Part shown: positions 1 through 9,429 of the stretch, piece by piece
How positions within the stretch are numbered: the first letter of the stretch is position 1
Layout of the letters: every line of letters begins with the position of its first letter
The notes under the pieces: generated by a model
The model's input: the letters and a program-made list of their open reading frames with translations, nothing else
The model's database searches: none
Told to the model about the DNA's origin: nothing
Assembly: GCF_017916455.1 (NCBI RefSeq)
Contig: NZ_JAFMSY010000001.1
Location: 1,781,977 to 1,845,976 of the forward strand
Reading direction: 5' to 3'
Length of the DNA: 64,000 nt
Origin: Nocardioides xinjiangensis
Lineage (GTDB): Bacteria; Actinomycetota; Actinomycetes; Propionibacteriales; Nocardioidaceae
Position numbers and translations under genes: made by a program

Positions 1-441
1 GAGAAGTCGGGGCCCGCGGTGCAGGTGACCCTCGACGACGCGTCGATGGAGGCGCGGCTGGCCTACGAGGGCGACCCCGGGGACCTTGTCGTCCACCAGC
101 AGGACATCCAGGCCGTGGCCAACGCGATGTGGAACGCCGGCGCGGTGGCGGTGACCATCCAGGGCCAGCGCCTCATCTCCACGACCGGCATCAAGTGCGA
201 GGGCAACCAGGTCACCCTCCACGGCCTGCCCTACTCGCCGCCCTACGTGATCGTCGGGATCGGCGACCCCGCCCGCCTCGAGGCCGAGCTCGGCGCCGAC
301 CCGATCCTGGCGACCTACCGCGACTACACCGACATCCCCGGTGGCGGCGTCTCGTGGGAGATGACCCCGCTGGAGTCCGCGGTCGCCCCGGCGTACGACG
401 GCCTGCTCGACCTCACCTATGCGACACCGATGACCGACTGA
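1..441 (+). CDS. DUF881 family protein, C-terminal part (5' end outside window)
   Basis: The frame is open from the first base, so the N-terminal part, normally holding a membrane segment and coiled coil, lies outside the window. The visible 146 codons contain the DUF881 core: VTLDDA near the start, VVHQQDIQAV around residue 33, then a conserved GQRL segment and a YSPPYVI segment followed by GIGDP. Family members are exported, membrane-anchored proteins of unknown function that actinobacteria keep beside pknB and crgA, so this position is the expected one. It converges on pknB, whose stop codon lies 55 bases downstream. The role is unknown; an envelope or division role is inferred only from the neighbourhood. 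Confidence 0.85.
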   Translation, partial: EKSGPAVQVTLDDASMEARLAYEGDPGDLVVHQQDIQAVANAMWNAGAVAVTIQGQRLISTTGIKCEGNQVTLHGLPYSPPYVIVGIGDPARLEAELGADPILATYRDYTDIPGGGVSWEMTPLESAVAPAYDGLLDLTYATPMTD

Positions 442-496
442 GCGGCGCTGGTCGTCCGCGGCCGTCGTCGGCGGCGCGACCGAGCCGTCGGAGCCC

Positions 497-2293
497 TCAG
501 GGCCGCGGCGGTGCGGTCGTCGGGGTCTCGGTGGGCGTCTCGGTGGGGACCTCCGTCGGCGTCTCGGTCGGGGTCTCCGTGGGGGTCTCGGTCGGCGGCT
601 CGGTCGGCGGCTCGGGCTCCTCGAACACCGAGACGAAGATCGTGACGGTGCTGCCCTGGTCGGCGGTGCCGCCGACAGGGATCTGGTCCACGACGGTGCC
701 CTTAGGCTCGGTCGACGCAGGGTCGGTGCGCACGTCCGGCACGAAGCCCACGGCGCGGATCGCGCGCTCGGCCTCGCGCTGCGTCAACCCGCGGACGTCG
801 GGCACCTGCTCGGGACCGTCGGAGAAGACGATCGTGACCAACGTGCCCTCGGCGAGCGGCGTGCCGGCCGGGGGGTTGGTGCTGAGCACCTGGTTGCGCG
901 GCGCGTCGGCGTCCTCCTGCTGGAACCGGACCCGGAGGTTCTGCTCGAGCATCGCGGCCCGGGCGTCCTTGCGCATCGTGCCCACCACGTAGGGCACCTC
1001 GACCTCGGGGCGGCCGAGCGACAGCACGAAGTCGATCGCGCTGCCCGGCTCGGCGAACACGTCACGGTTGGGGTCCTGCTCGATCACCGTGTCGGCCTCG
1101 ACGGTCTCGGAGGTCTCCCGGTCGACGCGGCCCACGCGGAAGCCGGCGTCGACGATCGCGAGCCTCGCGTCGTCCTCGGTCATGCCGACGACGTTGGGCA
1201 CGGGGTCGCGCTGCGGCGCCTCCTCGAACAGCACCCCGTTGAGGACGTACGCGCCACCCGCGAGCAGCGCGACCGCGAGGATGCCGGCCAGCACCCACCA
1301 GGCGGTGCGGCGTCGCGACGGCTCGTCGCGGCGCGGCGGCGGGGCCGCGCCCAGGGCGCTCGTCGCGTCCGGCGGCGGCACGGGCGGCACGTACTGCGTG
1401 TCGGCCGGCGGCGGCACCACGGCCGGGGCCTGGATCGGGTGACCGGCGAGGTAGCGCTCGATGTCGGCCTTCATCGCCGCGGCGCTCTGGTAGCGGTCCT
1501 CCACGCGCTTGGCGAGGGACTTCATCACGATCGCGTCGATCTCGGCGTCGAGCTCGTCGTCGAGGTCCGACGGCGGCGCCGCCGGCTCGCGGACGTGCTG
1601 GTACGCCACCGCGACGGGGCTGTCCCCGACGAAGGGCGGCCGCCCGGTGAGGAGCTCGTAGAGCAGGCAGCCGGTCGAGTAGACGTCGGACCGCGAGTCC
1701 ACGGTCTCGCCCCGGGCCTGCTCCGGGGACAGGTACTGCGCCGTGCCCACGACGGCGGCGGTCTGGGTCATCGTCGAGGAGGCGTCGGAGATCGCCCGCG
1801 CGATGCCGAAGTCCATGACCTTGACGTCGCCCGACGGCGTCAGCATGACGTTGCCCGGCTTGATGTCGCGGTGGATGATGCCGGCGCGGTGGCTGTAGTC
1901 GAGCGCCGAGAGCACGCCCGCGGTGATCTCCAGGGCCCGCTCGGGCAGGATCTTGCGGCCCTCCCGCAGGATGTCGCGCAGGGTGCGTCCCTCGACGCAC
2001 TCCATCACGATGTAGGGCTGGGCGACGCCCGTCCCGTCGGTCGCCATCTCCTCGCCGGTGTCGTACGTGGACACGATCGCCGGGTGGTTCAGCGACGCCG
2101 ACGACTGGGCCTCGCGGCGGAACCGGGCCTGGAAGGTCGCGTCGCTGGCGAGGTCGGTGCGCAGGCGCTTGACGGCGACAGTCCTGCCGAGCCGCAGGTC
2201 CATGCCCTTGCGCACCTCGGCCATGCCGCCCCGGCCCAGCAGCTCCCCGAGCTGGTAGCGGCCCCCGATCAGCGTCGGGTCCGACTGCGTCAT
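497..2293 (-). CDS. pknB: Ser/Thr protein kinase with three PASTA domains (PknB)
   Basis: Membrane kinase of 598 aa that senses muropeptides or lipid II and phosphorylates cell-wall and division proteins. The kinase domain covers about residues 11-280, with the glycine loop GRGGMAEV, catalytic Lys42, HRD at 141-143 and DFG at 161-163. The activation-loop segment STMTQT matches the doubly phosphorylated loop of mycobacterial PknB. One membrane helix lies at about 331-353, followed by three PASTA repeats (about 363-570); M. tuberculosis PknB has four. The tail is a low-complexity run of Thr-Glu-Thr-Pro units. The start ATG overlaps the stop of the upstream kinase gene by 4 bases (ATGA), so the two are translationally coupled. 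It is last in the cluster. Confidence 0.95.
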   Translation of the reverse strand: MTQSDPTLIGGRYQLGELLGRGGMAEVRKGMDLRLGRTVAVKRLRTDLASDATFQARFRREAQSSASLNHPAIVSTYDTGEEMATDGTGVAQPYIVMECVEGRTLRDILREGRKILPERALEITAGVLSALDYSHRAGIIHRDIKPGNVMLTPSGDVKVMDFGIARAISDASSTMTQTAAVVGTAQYLSPEQARGETVDSRSDVYSTGCLLYELLTGRPPFVGDSPVAVAYQHVREPAAPPSDLDDELDAEIDAIVMKSLAKRVEDRYQSAAAMKADIERYLAGHPIQAPAVVPPPADTQYVPPVPPPDATSALGAAPPPRRDEPSRRRTAWWVLAGILAVALLAGGAYVLNGVLFEEAPQRDPVPNVVGMTEDDARLAIVDAGFRVGRVDRETSETVEADTVIEQDPNRDVFAEPGSAIDFVLSLGRPEVEVPYVVGTMRKDARAAMLEQNLRVRFQQEDADAPRNQVLSTNPPAGTPLAEGTLVTIVFSDGPEQVPDVRGLTQREAERAIRAVGFVPDVRTDPASTEPKGTVVDQIPVGGTADQGSTVTIFVSVFEEPEPPTEPPTETPTETPTETPTEVPTETPTETPTTAPPRP

Positions 2294-3942
2294 CCCTCGC
2301 TGCCCTCCTCGTTGCCGTCCCCCGCGTCCACGCCCTCCACGCCCTCCACGCCCTCAACGTCCCCCGCGCCGTCCGAGCGGCCGGGCGCCCCCTGGCCGTC
2401 GGGTCCCTGCCCGTTGCCGACGCCCTCCCCGTTGCCGAGACCGTTGCCCACGCCGTTGCCCTGGCCGTTGCCCTGGCCCTCGCCGCCGGGCTGCTTGCCG
2501 GCGTAGGTCACCACGACGGTCTCGCCGACGGGCACGCTGCCGCTCGGGTCGACCGAGGTCACCAGCCCCTCGCCGACGTCACCCGGGTTCTCGACCTCCT
2601 GCTCGGTGACGGTGAGCCCCAGCTCCTCCAGCTCGCGGGTCACGTCCTTGTGGTCACGCCCGACGTAGGCCGCGGGGTCGACCTCGACGGTCTCCGGCTC
2701 GGTCTCGGTCGGCGTCTCAGTGGGGGTCTCGGTGGGGGTCTGCGTGGGCGTCTCGGTCGGCGTCGGGGTGCTCGGGTCCTGCGTCGGGGTGTCGGTCGGC
2801 GACGGCGACCGGTCCTGCGTCGTGCTCGGATCGGCGGTCCCCGACCCGGTGGGCTCGTCGTCGCGGGTGCCCAGCCAGAACGCCAGCAGCACGGCGGCGA
2901 GCACCGCGATCAGCCCGATGAGCAGGGGCCAGGGGGTCGTCCGCCGGCTCTCGCGGCGCTCCGGTGCCGGCGTCGGGCGCGCGGGCGGCGGGGCGGGCGC
3001 GGCGGCCGGCACAGGCGCGGCGGCGGGCATGACCTGCGTCGTGGACCCGCCCGGAGCGGCCGCCGGTGCCACGACGGTGGACTCGCCCGCCGGACCGGCC
3101 GTCGCGGGGTCCCGCAGGGCCGCCGCGAACGCGGCCCCGTCGCGGAACCGGTCGTCGGGGGACTTCGCCAGGGCTCGGCGGACGACCGCGGCCAGGGCGG
3201 GGGGCACCGTGCCGGGGAGCTCGGGGACCGGGTCGCGCAGGTGCGCGACGGCGGTGGCGACCGGGGTGTCGGCGGCGAAGGGCTTGCGGCCGGCCAGGCA
3301 CTCGAAGGCGACGACACCGAGGGAGTAGACGTCGGACGCCGGGGTGGCAGTGCGGCCCTCGGCCTGCTCCGGTGAGATGTACGCGGGCGTGCCGAGCACC
3401 TGTCCGGTTTCGGTGAGCGCCATCCCCTCGGCGGCCCGGGCGATGCCGAAGTCGGTGACCTTCACCTGCCGGTCGGGGGTCACGAGCAGGTTCGCCGGCT
3501 TCACGTCGCGGTGCACGATGCCGGCCGCGTGCGCGACGCCCAGCGCGTCGGCCGCCTGGGCGAGCAGCAGCTGGGCGGCGGCCGGGTCGAGCGGCGCACC
3601 CGGGCGCAGCAGCGCGGAGAGCGGCTGCCCCTCGACGAGCTCCATGACCAGGTAGGGACGCGGGGCCGACGAGCCGTCGTCGGCGGTGCTCTGGCCGTAG
3701 TCGAAGACCGCGGCGATACCGGGGTGGTGCAGGGCGGCGGCGTGCCGCGCCTCGGTCTCGAAGCGGCTGCGGAAGAGCGCGTCGTCGGCGTACTCCGGCT
3801 TGAGCACCTTGACCGCGACCGGCCGGTCGAGCACGGTGTCGCGCGCCGCCCACACCTCGCCCATGCCGCCGGTGGCGATGCGGGCCTCGAGGACGTAGCG
3901 GCGGGCGTCGTCGACGGGCTTGCCCGGGGCGAGCGCGCTCAC
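2290..3942 (-). CDS. pknA: Ser/Thr protein kinase in the pknA position, with one PASTA-like domain
   Basis: Transmembrane kinase of 550 aa starting at a GTG that overlaps the pbpA stop (GTGA). Kinase motifs are Lys45 in VAVKVL, HRD at 144-146, DFG at 164-166 and GTPAYISPEQA. A membrane helix lies at about 338-357. Gene order (pbpA-pknA-pknB) identifies it as PknA, which with PknB controls cell shape and wall synthesis. The extracellular part is unusual. Mycobacterial PknA has no PASTA repeat, but here about residues 420-490 read as one PASTA unit (YVGRDHKDVTRELEELGLTV to PVGETVVVTY). A Gly-Asn-rich tail and a repeated Val-Glu-Gly segment follow. The kinase assignment is firm; the PASTA call rests on motif reading. 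Confidence 0.93.
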   Translation of the reverse strand: MSALAPGKPVDDARRYVLEARIATGGMGEVWAARDTVLDRPVAVKVLKPEYADDALFRSRFETEARHAAALHHPGIAAVFDYGQSTADDGSSAPRPYLVMELVEGQPLSALLRPGAPLDPAAAQLLLAQAADALGVAHAAGIVHRDVKPANLLVTPDRQVKVTDFGIARAAEGMALTETGQVLGTPAYISPEQAEGRTATPASDVYSLGVVAFECLAGRKPFAADTPVATAVAHLRDPVPELPGTVPPALAAVVRRALAKSPDDRFRDGAAFAAALRDPATAGPAGESTVVAPAAAPGGSTTQVMPAAAPVPAAAPAPPPARPTPAPERRESRRTTPWPLLIGLIAVLAAVLLAFWLGTRDDEPTGSGTADPSTTQDRSPSPTDTPTQDPSTPTPTETPTQTPTETPTETPTETEPETVEVDPAAYVGRDHKDVTRELEELGLTVTEQEVENPGDVGEGLVTSVDPSGSVPVGETVVVTYAGKQPGGEGQGNGQGNGVGNGLGNGEGVGNGQGPDGQGAPGRSDGAGDVEGVEGVEGVDAGDGNEEGSEG

Positions 3943-5399
3943 GGGTCGATCACCGCCTCCATGACCGCCTTGGCGATCGGACCGCCGAGGAGGCCGCCGG
4001 CGATCTCGTCGCGCGAGGTGTCGCTGGACTGCACGAGGACGGCGACGGCGACCTTCGGGTCGTCGGCCGGTGCGAAGGAGACGAACCACGCGTACGGCGG
4101 GCGGTCGGCGGTGGACTGCGCGGTGCCGGTCTTGCCCGCAACCTCGACACCCGGGATCTGGGCGGGCGTCGCGGTGCCGGTCTCGACGGTGGCCACGAGC
4201 ATCTTGGTGAGCTCGTCGGCGGTGGTGCTCGACATCGCCTTGCTGATGCTCTGGGGGTCGGTGCGGTCGAGCACCGACAGGTTGGGTGCGCGGACCTCGT
4301 CGACGACGTAGGGGCGCATGACGTCGCCGTCGTTGGCGATCGCCGCGGCGACCATGGCCATCTGCAGCGGCGTGGCGGTGACGTTGGACTGGCCGATCCC
4401 GGACATCGCGGTCTGCGGCGCGTCCATGTCGCGGGGGTAGAGCGACTCCGCCTGCCCGCCGAGGTCCTCGAGCGAGGTGTCGTTGAAGCCGAACGCCTCG
4501 GCCTGGTCGGCCATCGCCTCGGTGCCGAGCTCGTTGGCCAGGGTGAGGAAGGTGACGTTGCACGAGACCTCCATCGCCTGGGTCATCGTGATGCGCCGCC
4601 CGCCGCAGTCGCCGCCGTCGTGGTTGCCGATCGTGGTGCTGGACTGCGGCAGCTTGTACCGGAAGCCGCCGGGGACCATCGAGTCCGCGTCGTAGTTGCC
4701 CGACTCGATGGCGGCGGCCGCGGTGACCAGCTTGAAGGTCGAGCCGGGCGGCAGCGTCGTGCCGATCGCACGGTTGACGAGCGGCTGGCGGGGGTCCGCG
4801 TTGAGCTGCTCGCTGAGGTCGGCCACCGCACCGAAGTCGTGCGAGGCGAGGTTGTTGGGGTCGAAGGTCGGCGTCGAGGCCATCGCCAGGACCCGGCCGG
4901 TCGTGGGCTCCAGCGCGACGACCGCGCCCTGGGCGTCGCCGGGGAGGTTCTCCAGCCCCGCCCACGCGGCGTCCTGCGCGGCCGCGTCGAGGGTCAACTG
5001 GACGTTGCCGCCCTTGGGGTCGCCGTTGCTGAGCATGTCGACGAGCCGGGTGACGAACAGCCGGGAGTCGTCGCCGGCGAGGACGGAGTTCTGCGAGCGC
5101 TCCACCCCGGTCTGGCTGAAGAACGCGAAGTAGCCGGTCACGGGGGCGTACTTGAAGGGCTCGGAGTAGGTGCGCTGGAACTTGTACCTGTCGTCGGAGG
5201 GGACGCTGCGCGCGATCGCCTCCTTGCCGACCAGGATCGCGCCGCGCTCGCGGGAGTACGTCGCGGTGATCACGCGCCGGTTGCGCGGGTCGTCGGACAG
5301 GTCGTCGGCGCGGACGTACATCAGGTAGGTGGCGTTGACGAGCAGCGCGAGGAAGAGGACCAGGCAGAACACCGAGACGACGCGGATGGGCTTGTTCAC
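3939..5399 (-). CDS. pbpA: Penicillin-binding protein PbpA (transpeptidase)
   Basis: Class B penicillin-binding protein of 486 aa, close to the 491 aa of M. tuberculosis PbpA. It cross-links peptidoglycan outside the membrane and works with the adjacent glycosyltransferase RodA. An N-terminal membrane anchor covers about residues 6-28. The three transpeptidase motifs are visible: the SxxK nucleophile in PPGSTFKLV, the SxN motif in SCNVTF and the KTG triad in GKTGTAQ. The GTG start was chosen because it overlaps the rodA stop (GTGA) and gives VNKPIRVV directly before the anchor; upstream extension would run into rodA coding sequence. Confidence 0.95.
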   Translation of the reverse strand: MNKPIRVVSVFCLVLFLALLVNATYLMYVRADDLSDDPRNRRVITATYSRERGAILVGKEAIARSVPSDDRYKFQRTYSEPFKYAPVTGYFAFFSQTGVERSQNSVLAGDDSRLFVTRLVDMLSNGDPKGGNVQLTLDAAAQDAAWAGLENLPGDAQGAVVALEPTTGRVLAMASTPTFDPNNLASHDFGAVADLSEQLNADPRQPLVNRAIGTTLPPGSTFKLVTAAAAIESGNYDADSMVPGGFRYKLPQSSTTIGNHDGGDCGGRRITMTQAMEVSCNVTFLTLANELGTEAMADQAEAFGFNDTSLEDLGGQAESLYPRDMDAPQTAMSGIGQSNVTATPLQMAMVAAAIANDGDVMRPYVVDEVRAPNLSVLDRTDPQSISKAMSSTTADELTKMLVATVETGTATPAQIPGVEVAGKTGTAQSTADRPPYAWFVSFAPADDPKVAVAVLVQSSDTSRDEIAGGLLGGPIAKAVMEAVIDP

Positions 5400-6802
5400 C
5401 GCAGCTTCACCACCTGGGTGCTCTCGCTGTCGGCGACGGAGTCGTCCACCGGGTCCAGCCGCGGCGCAGGACGGCGCGCCTGGTCGGAGATGCGCAGCAG
5501 CAGCGCGACGACCACCCAGTTGGCCACGAGCGACGAGCCGCCGTAGGAGAGGAACGGAGTGGTGAGGCCGGTCAGCGGGATGAGCCCGGTGACGCCGCCG
5601 ATGACGACGAAGACCTGCAGCGCGATGATCGCCGCGAGGCCGACGGCCATGAGCTTGCCGAAGCCGTCGCGCGAGATCAGCGCGATCCGCAGCGCCCGCT
5701 CCACGATCAGGCCGTAGCACAGGACGATCGCCATCACGGCGGTCAGGCCGAGCTCCTCGCCGATGGTGGACAGGATGAAGTCGGAGTAGGCGAACGGCAC
5801 CCGCTCGGGGAAGCCGTTGCCGAGGCCGCGGCCGATCAGGCCGCCCCACCCCATGCCGAAGAGCGCCTCGACCAGCTGTCCGCTGCCGGGGCTGGCCTCG
5901 TAGTACTCGAAGGGGTGCAGCCAGAAGTTGAAGCGGTTCTGCACGTTGCCGACGAAGGTGTACGCCGCGAGCGCGCCGCCGGTGAAGAGCAGCCCGCCCA
6001 CGACCAGCCAGCCGGCGCGCTCGGTGGCGACGTAGAGCATCACCAGGAACAGGCCGAAGAACAGGAGCGAGGACCCGAGGTCGTTCTGCGCGACGAGGAT
6101 CATCATCGAGATGCCGAACATGGCCAGGATCGGCCCGAGGTCGCGCCCGCGCGGGAGGTCGACGAAGAGCACCCGTCGGCCCGCGAGCGCGAGCGCGTCG
6201 CGGTGCAGGACGAGGTAGCCGGCGAACGCGATCACCAGCAGGACCTTGGCCACCTCACCGGGCTGGAAGCTGAAGCCGGCGACGTAGATCCAGATCTTCG
6301 CGCCGTTCTTCGCGCTGCCGATGACCGGCAGGAACGGCAGGACCAGCAGCACGATGCCGGCCAGGCCGGAGGTGTAGGTCAGCCGCTGCAGCGAGCGGTG
6401 GTCGCGCAGCAGGAAGAGCGTGGCGACGAAGAGGATCACGCCGAGCGTCATCCAGGTCAGCTGCTGGCGCGCGAAGGTGTGCTGGTCGAAGCCGTTGGCC
6501 TCGTAGGTGAGGTCGAGCCGGCGCAGGATCGCCAGCCCGAGGCCGTTGAGCGCCGCGACGAGCGGCAGCAGGACGGGGTCGGCGTACGGCGCGACGAGGC
6601 GGACGGTGACGTGCGCCGCGACGATGAGCGCGGTCAGCCAGCCGCCGTAGCCGACGAGGTCCGCCGGCACCACGCCCTCGACGCCGAGGCCGACGGCGGC
6701 GTAGGCACCGATGCCGACGACCAGCGCCAGCACGAGCAGGAACAGCTCCGCACCCCGGCGGCGCCGGTGCACGAAGCCCATGAGGGTCCCGGTCTGACTC
6801 AT
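5396..6802 (-). CDS. rodA: SEDS-family peptidoglycan glycosyltransferase RodA/FtsW
   Basis: Polytopic membrane protein of 468 aa that polymerises lipid II into glycan strands. Its partner is PbpA, encoded with a 4-base overlap just downstream. Many hydrophobic segments are visible. The SEDS signature near the C-terminus reads FLSYGGSSLVANW, and an AQNDLGSSLLFF segment carries the conserved Asp region. The C-terminus has a short cytoplasmic tail. The ATG at 6802 lies 11 bases after the pstP stop. It has no strong Shine-Dalgarno sequence, so translation probably depends on coupling. An internal ATG 7 codons later is possible but less likely. Confidence 0.93.
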   Translation of the reverse strand: MSQTGTLMGFVHRRRRGAELFLLVLALVVGIGAYAAVGLGVEGVVPADLVGYGGWLTALIVAAHVTVRLVAPYADPVLLPLVAALNGLGLAILRRLDLTYEANGFDQHTFARQQLTWMTLGVILFVATLFLLRDHRSLQRLTYTSGLAGIVLLVLPFLPVIGSAKNGAKIWIYVAGFSFQPGEVAKVLLVIAFAGYLVLHRDALALAGRRVLFVDLPRGRDLGPILAMFGISMMILVAQNDLGSSLLFFGLFLVMLYVATERAGWLVVGGLLFTGGALAAYTFVGNVQNRFNFWLHPFEYYEASPGSGQLVEALFGMGWGGLIGRGLGNGFPERVPFAYSDFILSTIGEELGLTAVMAIVLCYGLIVERALRIALISRDGFGKLMAVGLAAIIALQVFVVIGGVTGLIPLTGLTTPFLSYGGSSLVANWVVVALLLRISDQARRPAPRLDPVDDSVADSESTQVVKLR

Positions 6803-6813
6803 CGAGGGGCCCG

Positions 6814-8055
6814 TCAGTCGACTTCCTGCCACGCGGCGTAGTTGTCCACCGTCAGCCGTGCGTCGTCGAGGTCGTCGGCCTCGATGCCCTCGCGCACCGT
6901 CTCGGCGTCGATGTCGCTGAGCTGGGTCAGCTCGACGTCGGTCACCTCGAAGGGGTGCGACAGGGAGATCCCGGGCAGCGAGGCGTCGATGCCACGGAAG
7001 ATCGCGACCTTGCCGTCGTGCTCGGCGACGTAGAACTGCTGCTGGCTCCACGACCAGCCGGCGGCCAGGACGACCCAGGCCAGCCCGAGCACCACGACGG
7101 TGGCCAGCAGCCGGCGCAGCCAGGCGTGGCGGCCGGGGTCGCGCGGGGCGTAGCGCACCGCCTCCGGGTCGATCGGATCGGCGACGTAGGCGCCGGGAGG
7201 CAGGTCGTCGGGCACCGGCGCGATCTCGCCGGTGTCGCCGGACCGGTGACCGCGAAACAGCCCGCCGACGGCGCCGCTCAGCGGCATCCGCCGCGGCAGG
7301 TCGGCCGCCGCGCCCACGAGGAGCGGCGCCAGCTCCTCGGGTGGCGGCTCCTCGAGGACGTCGGCGACGACGCAGGTGACGTTGTCGGTGCTGCCGGCCT
7401 CGAGGCTCGCGCGGACGAGCTCCACCGCGGCGAAGTCGGGGGTGCCGCTGCCGAGGATGTCGGCCATGCGCTCGTGGCTCAGCGTGCCGCAGGCGCCGTC
7501 GCTGCAGATGAAGATGCGGTCCCCGGGCTCGGCGGGCAGCTCGAAGAGGTCGGGCTCCTCGTGGCGCACGCCGTCGAGGGCCTTGAGGATGAGGTTGCGG
7601 TGCGGGTGGGTCCGCGACTGCTCCTCGGTGATGCGCCCCTCGTCGATCAGCGACTGGACGAACGTGTGGTCGTGGGTGAGCTGGCGCAGCTCGCCGCGGC
7701 GGTAGAGGTAGGCGCGGCTGTCGCCGATGTGGCCGATGCCGAAGCGGCTCCCGTCGAAGAGGGCGACGGTCGCGGTGGTCGAGGTGCCGTTGAGGTCGGG
7801 GTCCTCCTCCACGAGCTCGGCGATCCGGTCGTCGGCGCGGTGCACGGCGCCGGCCACCTGCCCGAGGAGGTCCTCGTCGGGCTGCTGGTCGAGCTTGCGC
7901 AGCGCCTGCACGGCCGTGCTCGAGGCGAGGTCGCCGCGCACGGCGCCGCCGACGCCGTCGCACACGGTGAGCAGCCAGGGCCCGGCGTACCCGCTGTCCT
8001 GGTTCTCGCGCCGCACGCGGCCGACGTCGGAGATCGCGGAGTAGTGGAGGTACAT
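6814..8055 (-). CDS. pstP: PP2C-type Ser/Thr protein phosphatase PstP
   Basis: Membrane phosphatase of 413 aa that reverses PknA/PknB phosphorylation. The PP2C metal-binding motifs are clear: RRENQDS, CDGVGG, HIGDSRAYL, SDGACG and DNVTCVV. After the catalytic domain (about 1-235) comes a basic juxtamembrane stretch and one membrane helix (LLATVVVLGLAWVVLAAGW, about 310-330). A short extracytoplasmic domain follows. The ATG overlaps the fhaB stop by one base (TGATG), showing tight coupling. Gene order matches the conserved actinobacterial cluster. Confidence 0.95.
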   Translation of the reverse strand: MYLHYSAISDVGRVRRENQDSGYAGPWLLTVCDGVGGAVRGDLASSTAVQALRKLDQQPDEDLLGQVAGAVHRADDRIAELVEEDPDLNGTSTTATVALFDGSRFGIGHIGDSRAYLYRRGELRQLTHDHTFVQSLIDEGRITEEQSRTHPHRNLILKALDGVRHEEPDLFELPAEPGDRIFICSDGACGTLSHERMADILGSGTPDFAAVELVRASLEAGSTDNVTCVVADVLEEPPPEELAPLLVGAAADLPRRMPLSGAVGGLFRGHRSGDTGEIAPVPDDLPPGAYVADPIDPEAVRYAPRDPGRHAWLRRLLATVVVLGLAWVVLAAGWSWSQQQFYVAEHDGKVAIFRGIDASLPGISLSHPFEVTDVELTQLSDIDAETVREGIEADDLDDARLTVDNYAAWQEVD

Positions 8056-8534
8056 CACTTCCGCAGCTCCAGGATCGTCTTGCCGACGCGGACCTGGACG
8101 CCGAGGCCGATGGTGGTGGGCTGGGTGATCCGGACGGGGCCGACGTAGGTGCCGTTGGTGGAGCCGAGGTCCTCGACGAACCACTCGTCGCCGGAGGCGG
8201 CGACCCGGGCGTGGCGGGTGGAGACGTAGTCGTCGTCGAGCTTGATCGCCGCGTCGCTGCCGCGGCCGATGAGCAGCGGTGCGTCGGCGAGCTCGGCGCG
8301 GACGCCGGAGTTCTCGCCCTCGACCACGAGCAGGTGGGTCGGCGCGCCGCGGCGCGGCTTGCGGGGCTTGCCGTTGCCCTTGCGGCTCGTCGGCGCCGGG
8401 GCGCCGCCGCGGGCGGTCTCGGGGACGCGCGCGCCGAACATGTCGGAGCGGATCACCGAGATCGCCGAGAGCACGAAGATCCAGAGGATCGCGAGGAAGG
8501 CCACGCGGATCAGGAAGAGGGTCAGCTCAGACAT
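8055..8534 (-). CDS. fhaB: FHA-domain protein FhaB (FipA)
   Basis: Small phosphothreonine-reader protein of 159 aa. An N-terminal membrane helix (about residues 5-28) is followed by a basic linker and a C-terminal FHA domain (about 85-155). FHA hallmarks are IGRGSDA, STRHARV and DLGSTNGTYV. In mycobacteria the homologue links kinase signalling to the division and elongation machinery. Its start overlaps the end of fhaA by 8 bases, and its stop overlaps the pstP start, so it sits inside a fully coupled operon. Confidence 0.93.
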   Translation of the reverse strand: MSELTLFLIRVAFLAILWIFVLSAISVIRSDMFGARVPETARGGAPAPTSRKGNGKPRKPRRGAPTHLLVVEGENSGVRAELADAPLLIGRGSDAAIKLDDDYVSTRHARVAASGDEWFVEDLGSTNGTYVGPVRITQPTTIGLGVQVRVGKTILELRK

Positions 8535-9243
8535 TCCAGCCCCCGGCCTCGTCGCGGCCGCCGTCGATGCGGACCGTCATGTCGGTGTGCCCGATGCGGA
8601 TGGTGGACCCGTCGCGCAGCCGGGCCCGCGTGACCTTCGTGCCGTCGACCAGGATGCCGTTGGTCGAGCCGAGGTCGACCGCCTCGACGCCGTCGATGCT
8701 CACCTCGAGCTCGAGGTGGCGCCGGCTCACGCCGGGGTCGTTGATGCGCAGGTCGGCCTCGGTGCCGCGGCCGATCACCAGGCCCGGCGGCCGGAGCGGG
8801 TGGCGGGTGCCGTTGACCTCGAGCGTGGCGTGGGAGGAGCGGGTACGCGTGCGGTGGTCGTTGTCGGTGACGCTGGCCTGGGCCTTGCTGCGGATCCGGA
8901 AGCGGCCGGTGGTGAGGTCGTCGGCGGACTCGAAGGCGATCGAGATCGGGCCGGTGAACACGTAGCCCTGCGCGTCGGCGTGGTCCTGCAGCTGGTCGAC
9001 GAGGTCCTGCTCGAGCGCGCGACCGAGGCCGACGATGCGGTCGAGGTCGGTGGCCGACAGCTCGACGTGGAAGTCGTTGGGCACCAGTCGGCGCTGGCGG
9101 CTGAGCACCTGGGCGTTGTTGTCGCACTCGCGCTGGAGCGCCGCGGCGATCTCCACGGGCTGCACGGCGCTGCGGAAGGCTCGTGCGAAGACCCCGGAGA
9201 TGACGGTCTCGAGCCGCTGCTCGAAGCGTTGCAGGGGGTTCAT
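8527..9243 (-). CDS. fhaA: DUF3662/FHA-domain protein FhaA, first gene of the cluster
   Basis: Protein of 238 aa with an N-terminal DUF3662 domain (about 1-120, MNPLQRFEQRLETVISGVFA) and a C-terminal FHA domain (about 150-232) showing IGRGTEADLRI, SRRHLEL and DLGSTNGI. The family binds phosphorylated targets of PknA/PknB, including the lipid II flippase regulator in mycobacteria. M. tuberculosis FhaA is more than twice as long because of a low-complexity linker that is nearly absent here. A good Shine-Dalgarno (GAGAGGAGG) lies about 8 nt before the ATG. An upstream in-frame extension toward 9459 runs over the tRNA gene and was rejected. Confidence 0.92.
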   Translation of the reverse strand: MNPLQRFEQRLETVISGVFARAFRSAVQPVEIAAALQRECDNNAQVLSRQRRLVPNDFHVELSATDLDRIVGLGRALEQDLVDQLQDHADAQGYVFTGPISIAFESADDLTTGRFRIRSKAQASVTDNDHRTRTRSSHATLEVNGTRHPLRPPGLVIGRGTEADLRINDPGVSRRHLELEVSIDGVEAVDLGSTNGILVDGTKVTRARLRDGSTIRIGHTDMTVRIDGGRDEAGGWNV

Positions 9244-9429
9244 CGTCAGGCCTCCTCTCGTCGCGCTCGGGTCGCACCGTCGTGGTGGGCAGGCTTCACA
9301 GACCGCCCGGCCGGTGCCGCCGAGCGTACCGGCCGGGCGCGATGGCGCGACGGTGCCGCCCCGCCGAAGGGGTGGCGTCGCCCGATTGGGAGCGCGCCTC
9401 GCGGGTGGGGTAGCCTGAGCCCGCTTCTG

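Noticed and set aside
505..610. Repeats near 0.5 kb and 2.7 kb as DNA-level elements
   Set aside because: They encode the Thr-Glu-Thr-Pro low-complexity regions of the two kinases and need no other explanation.
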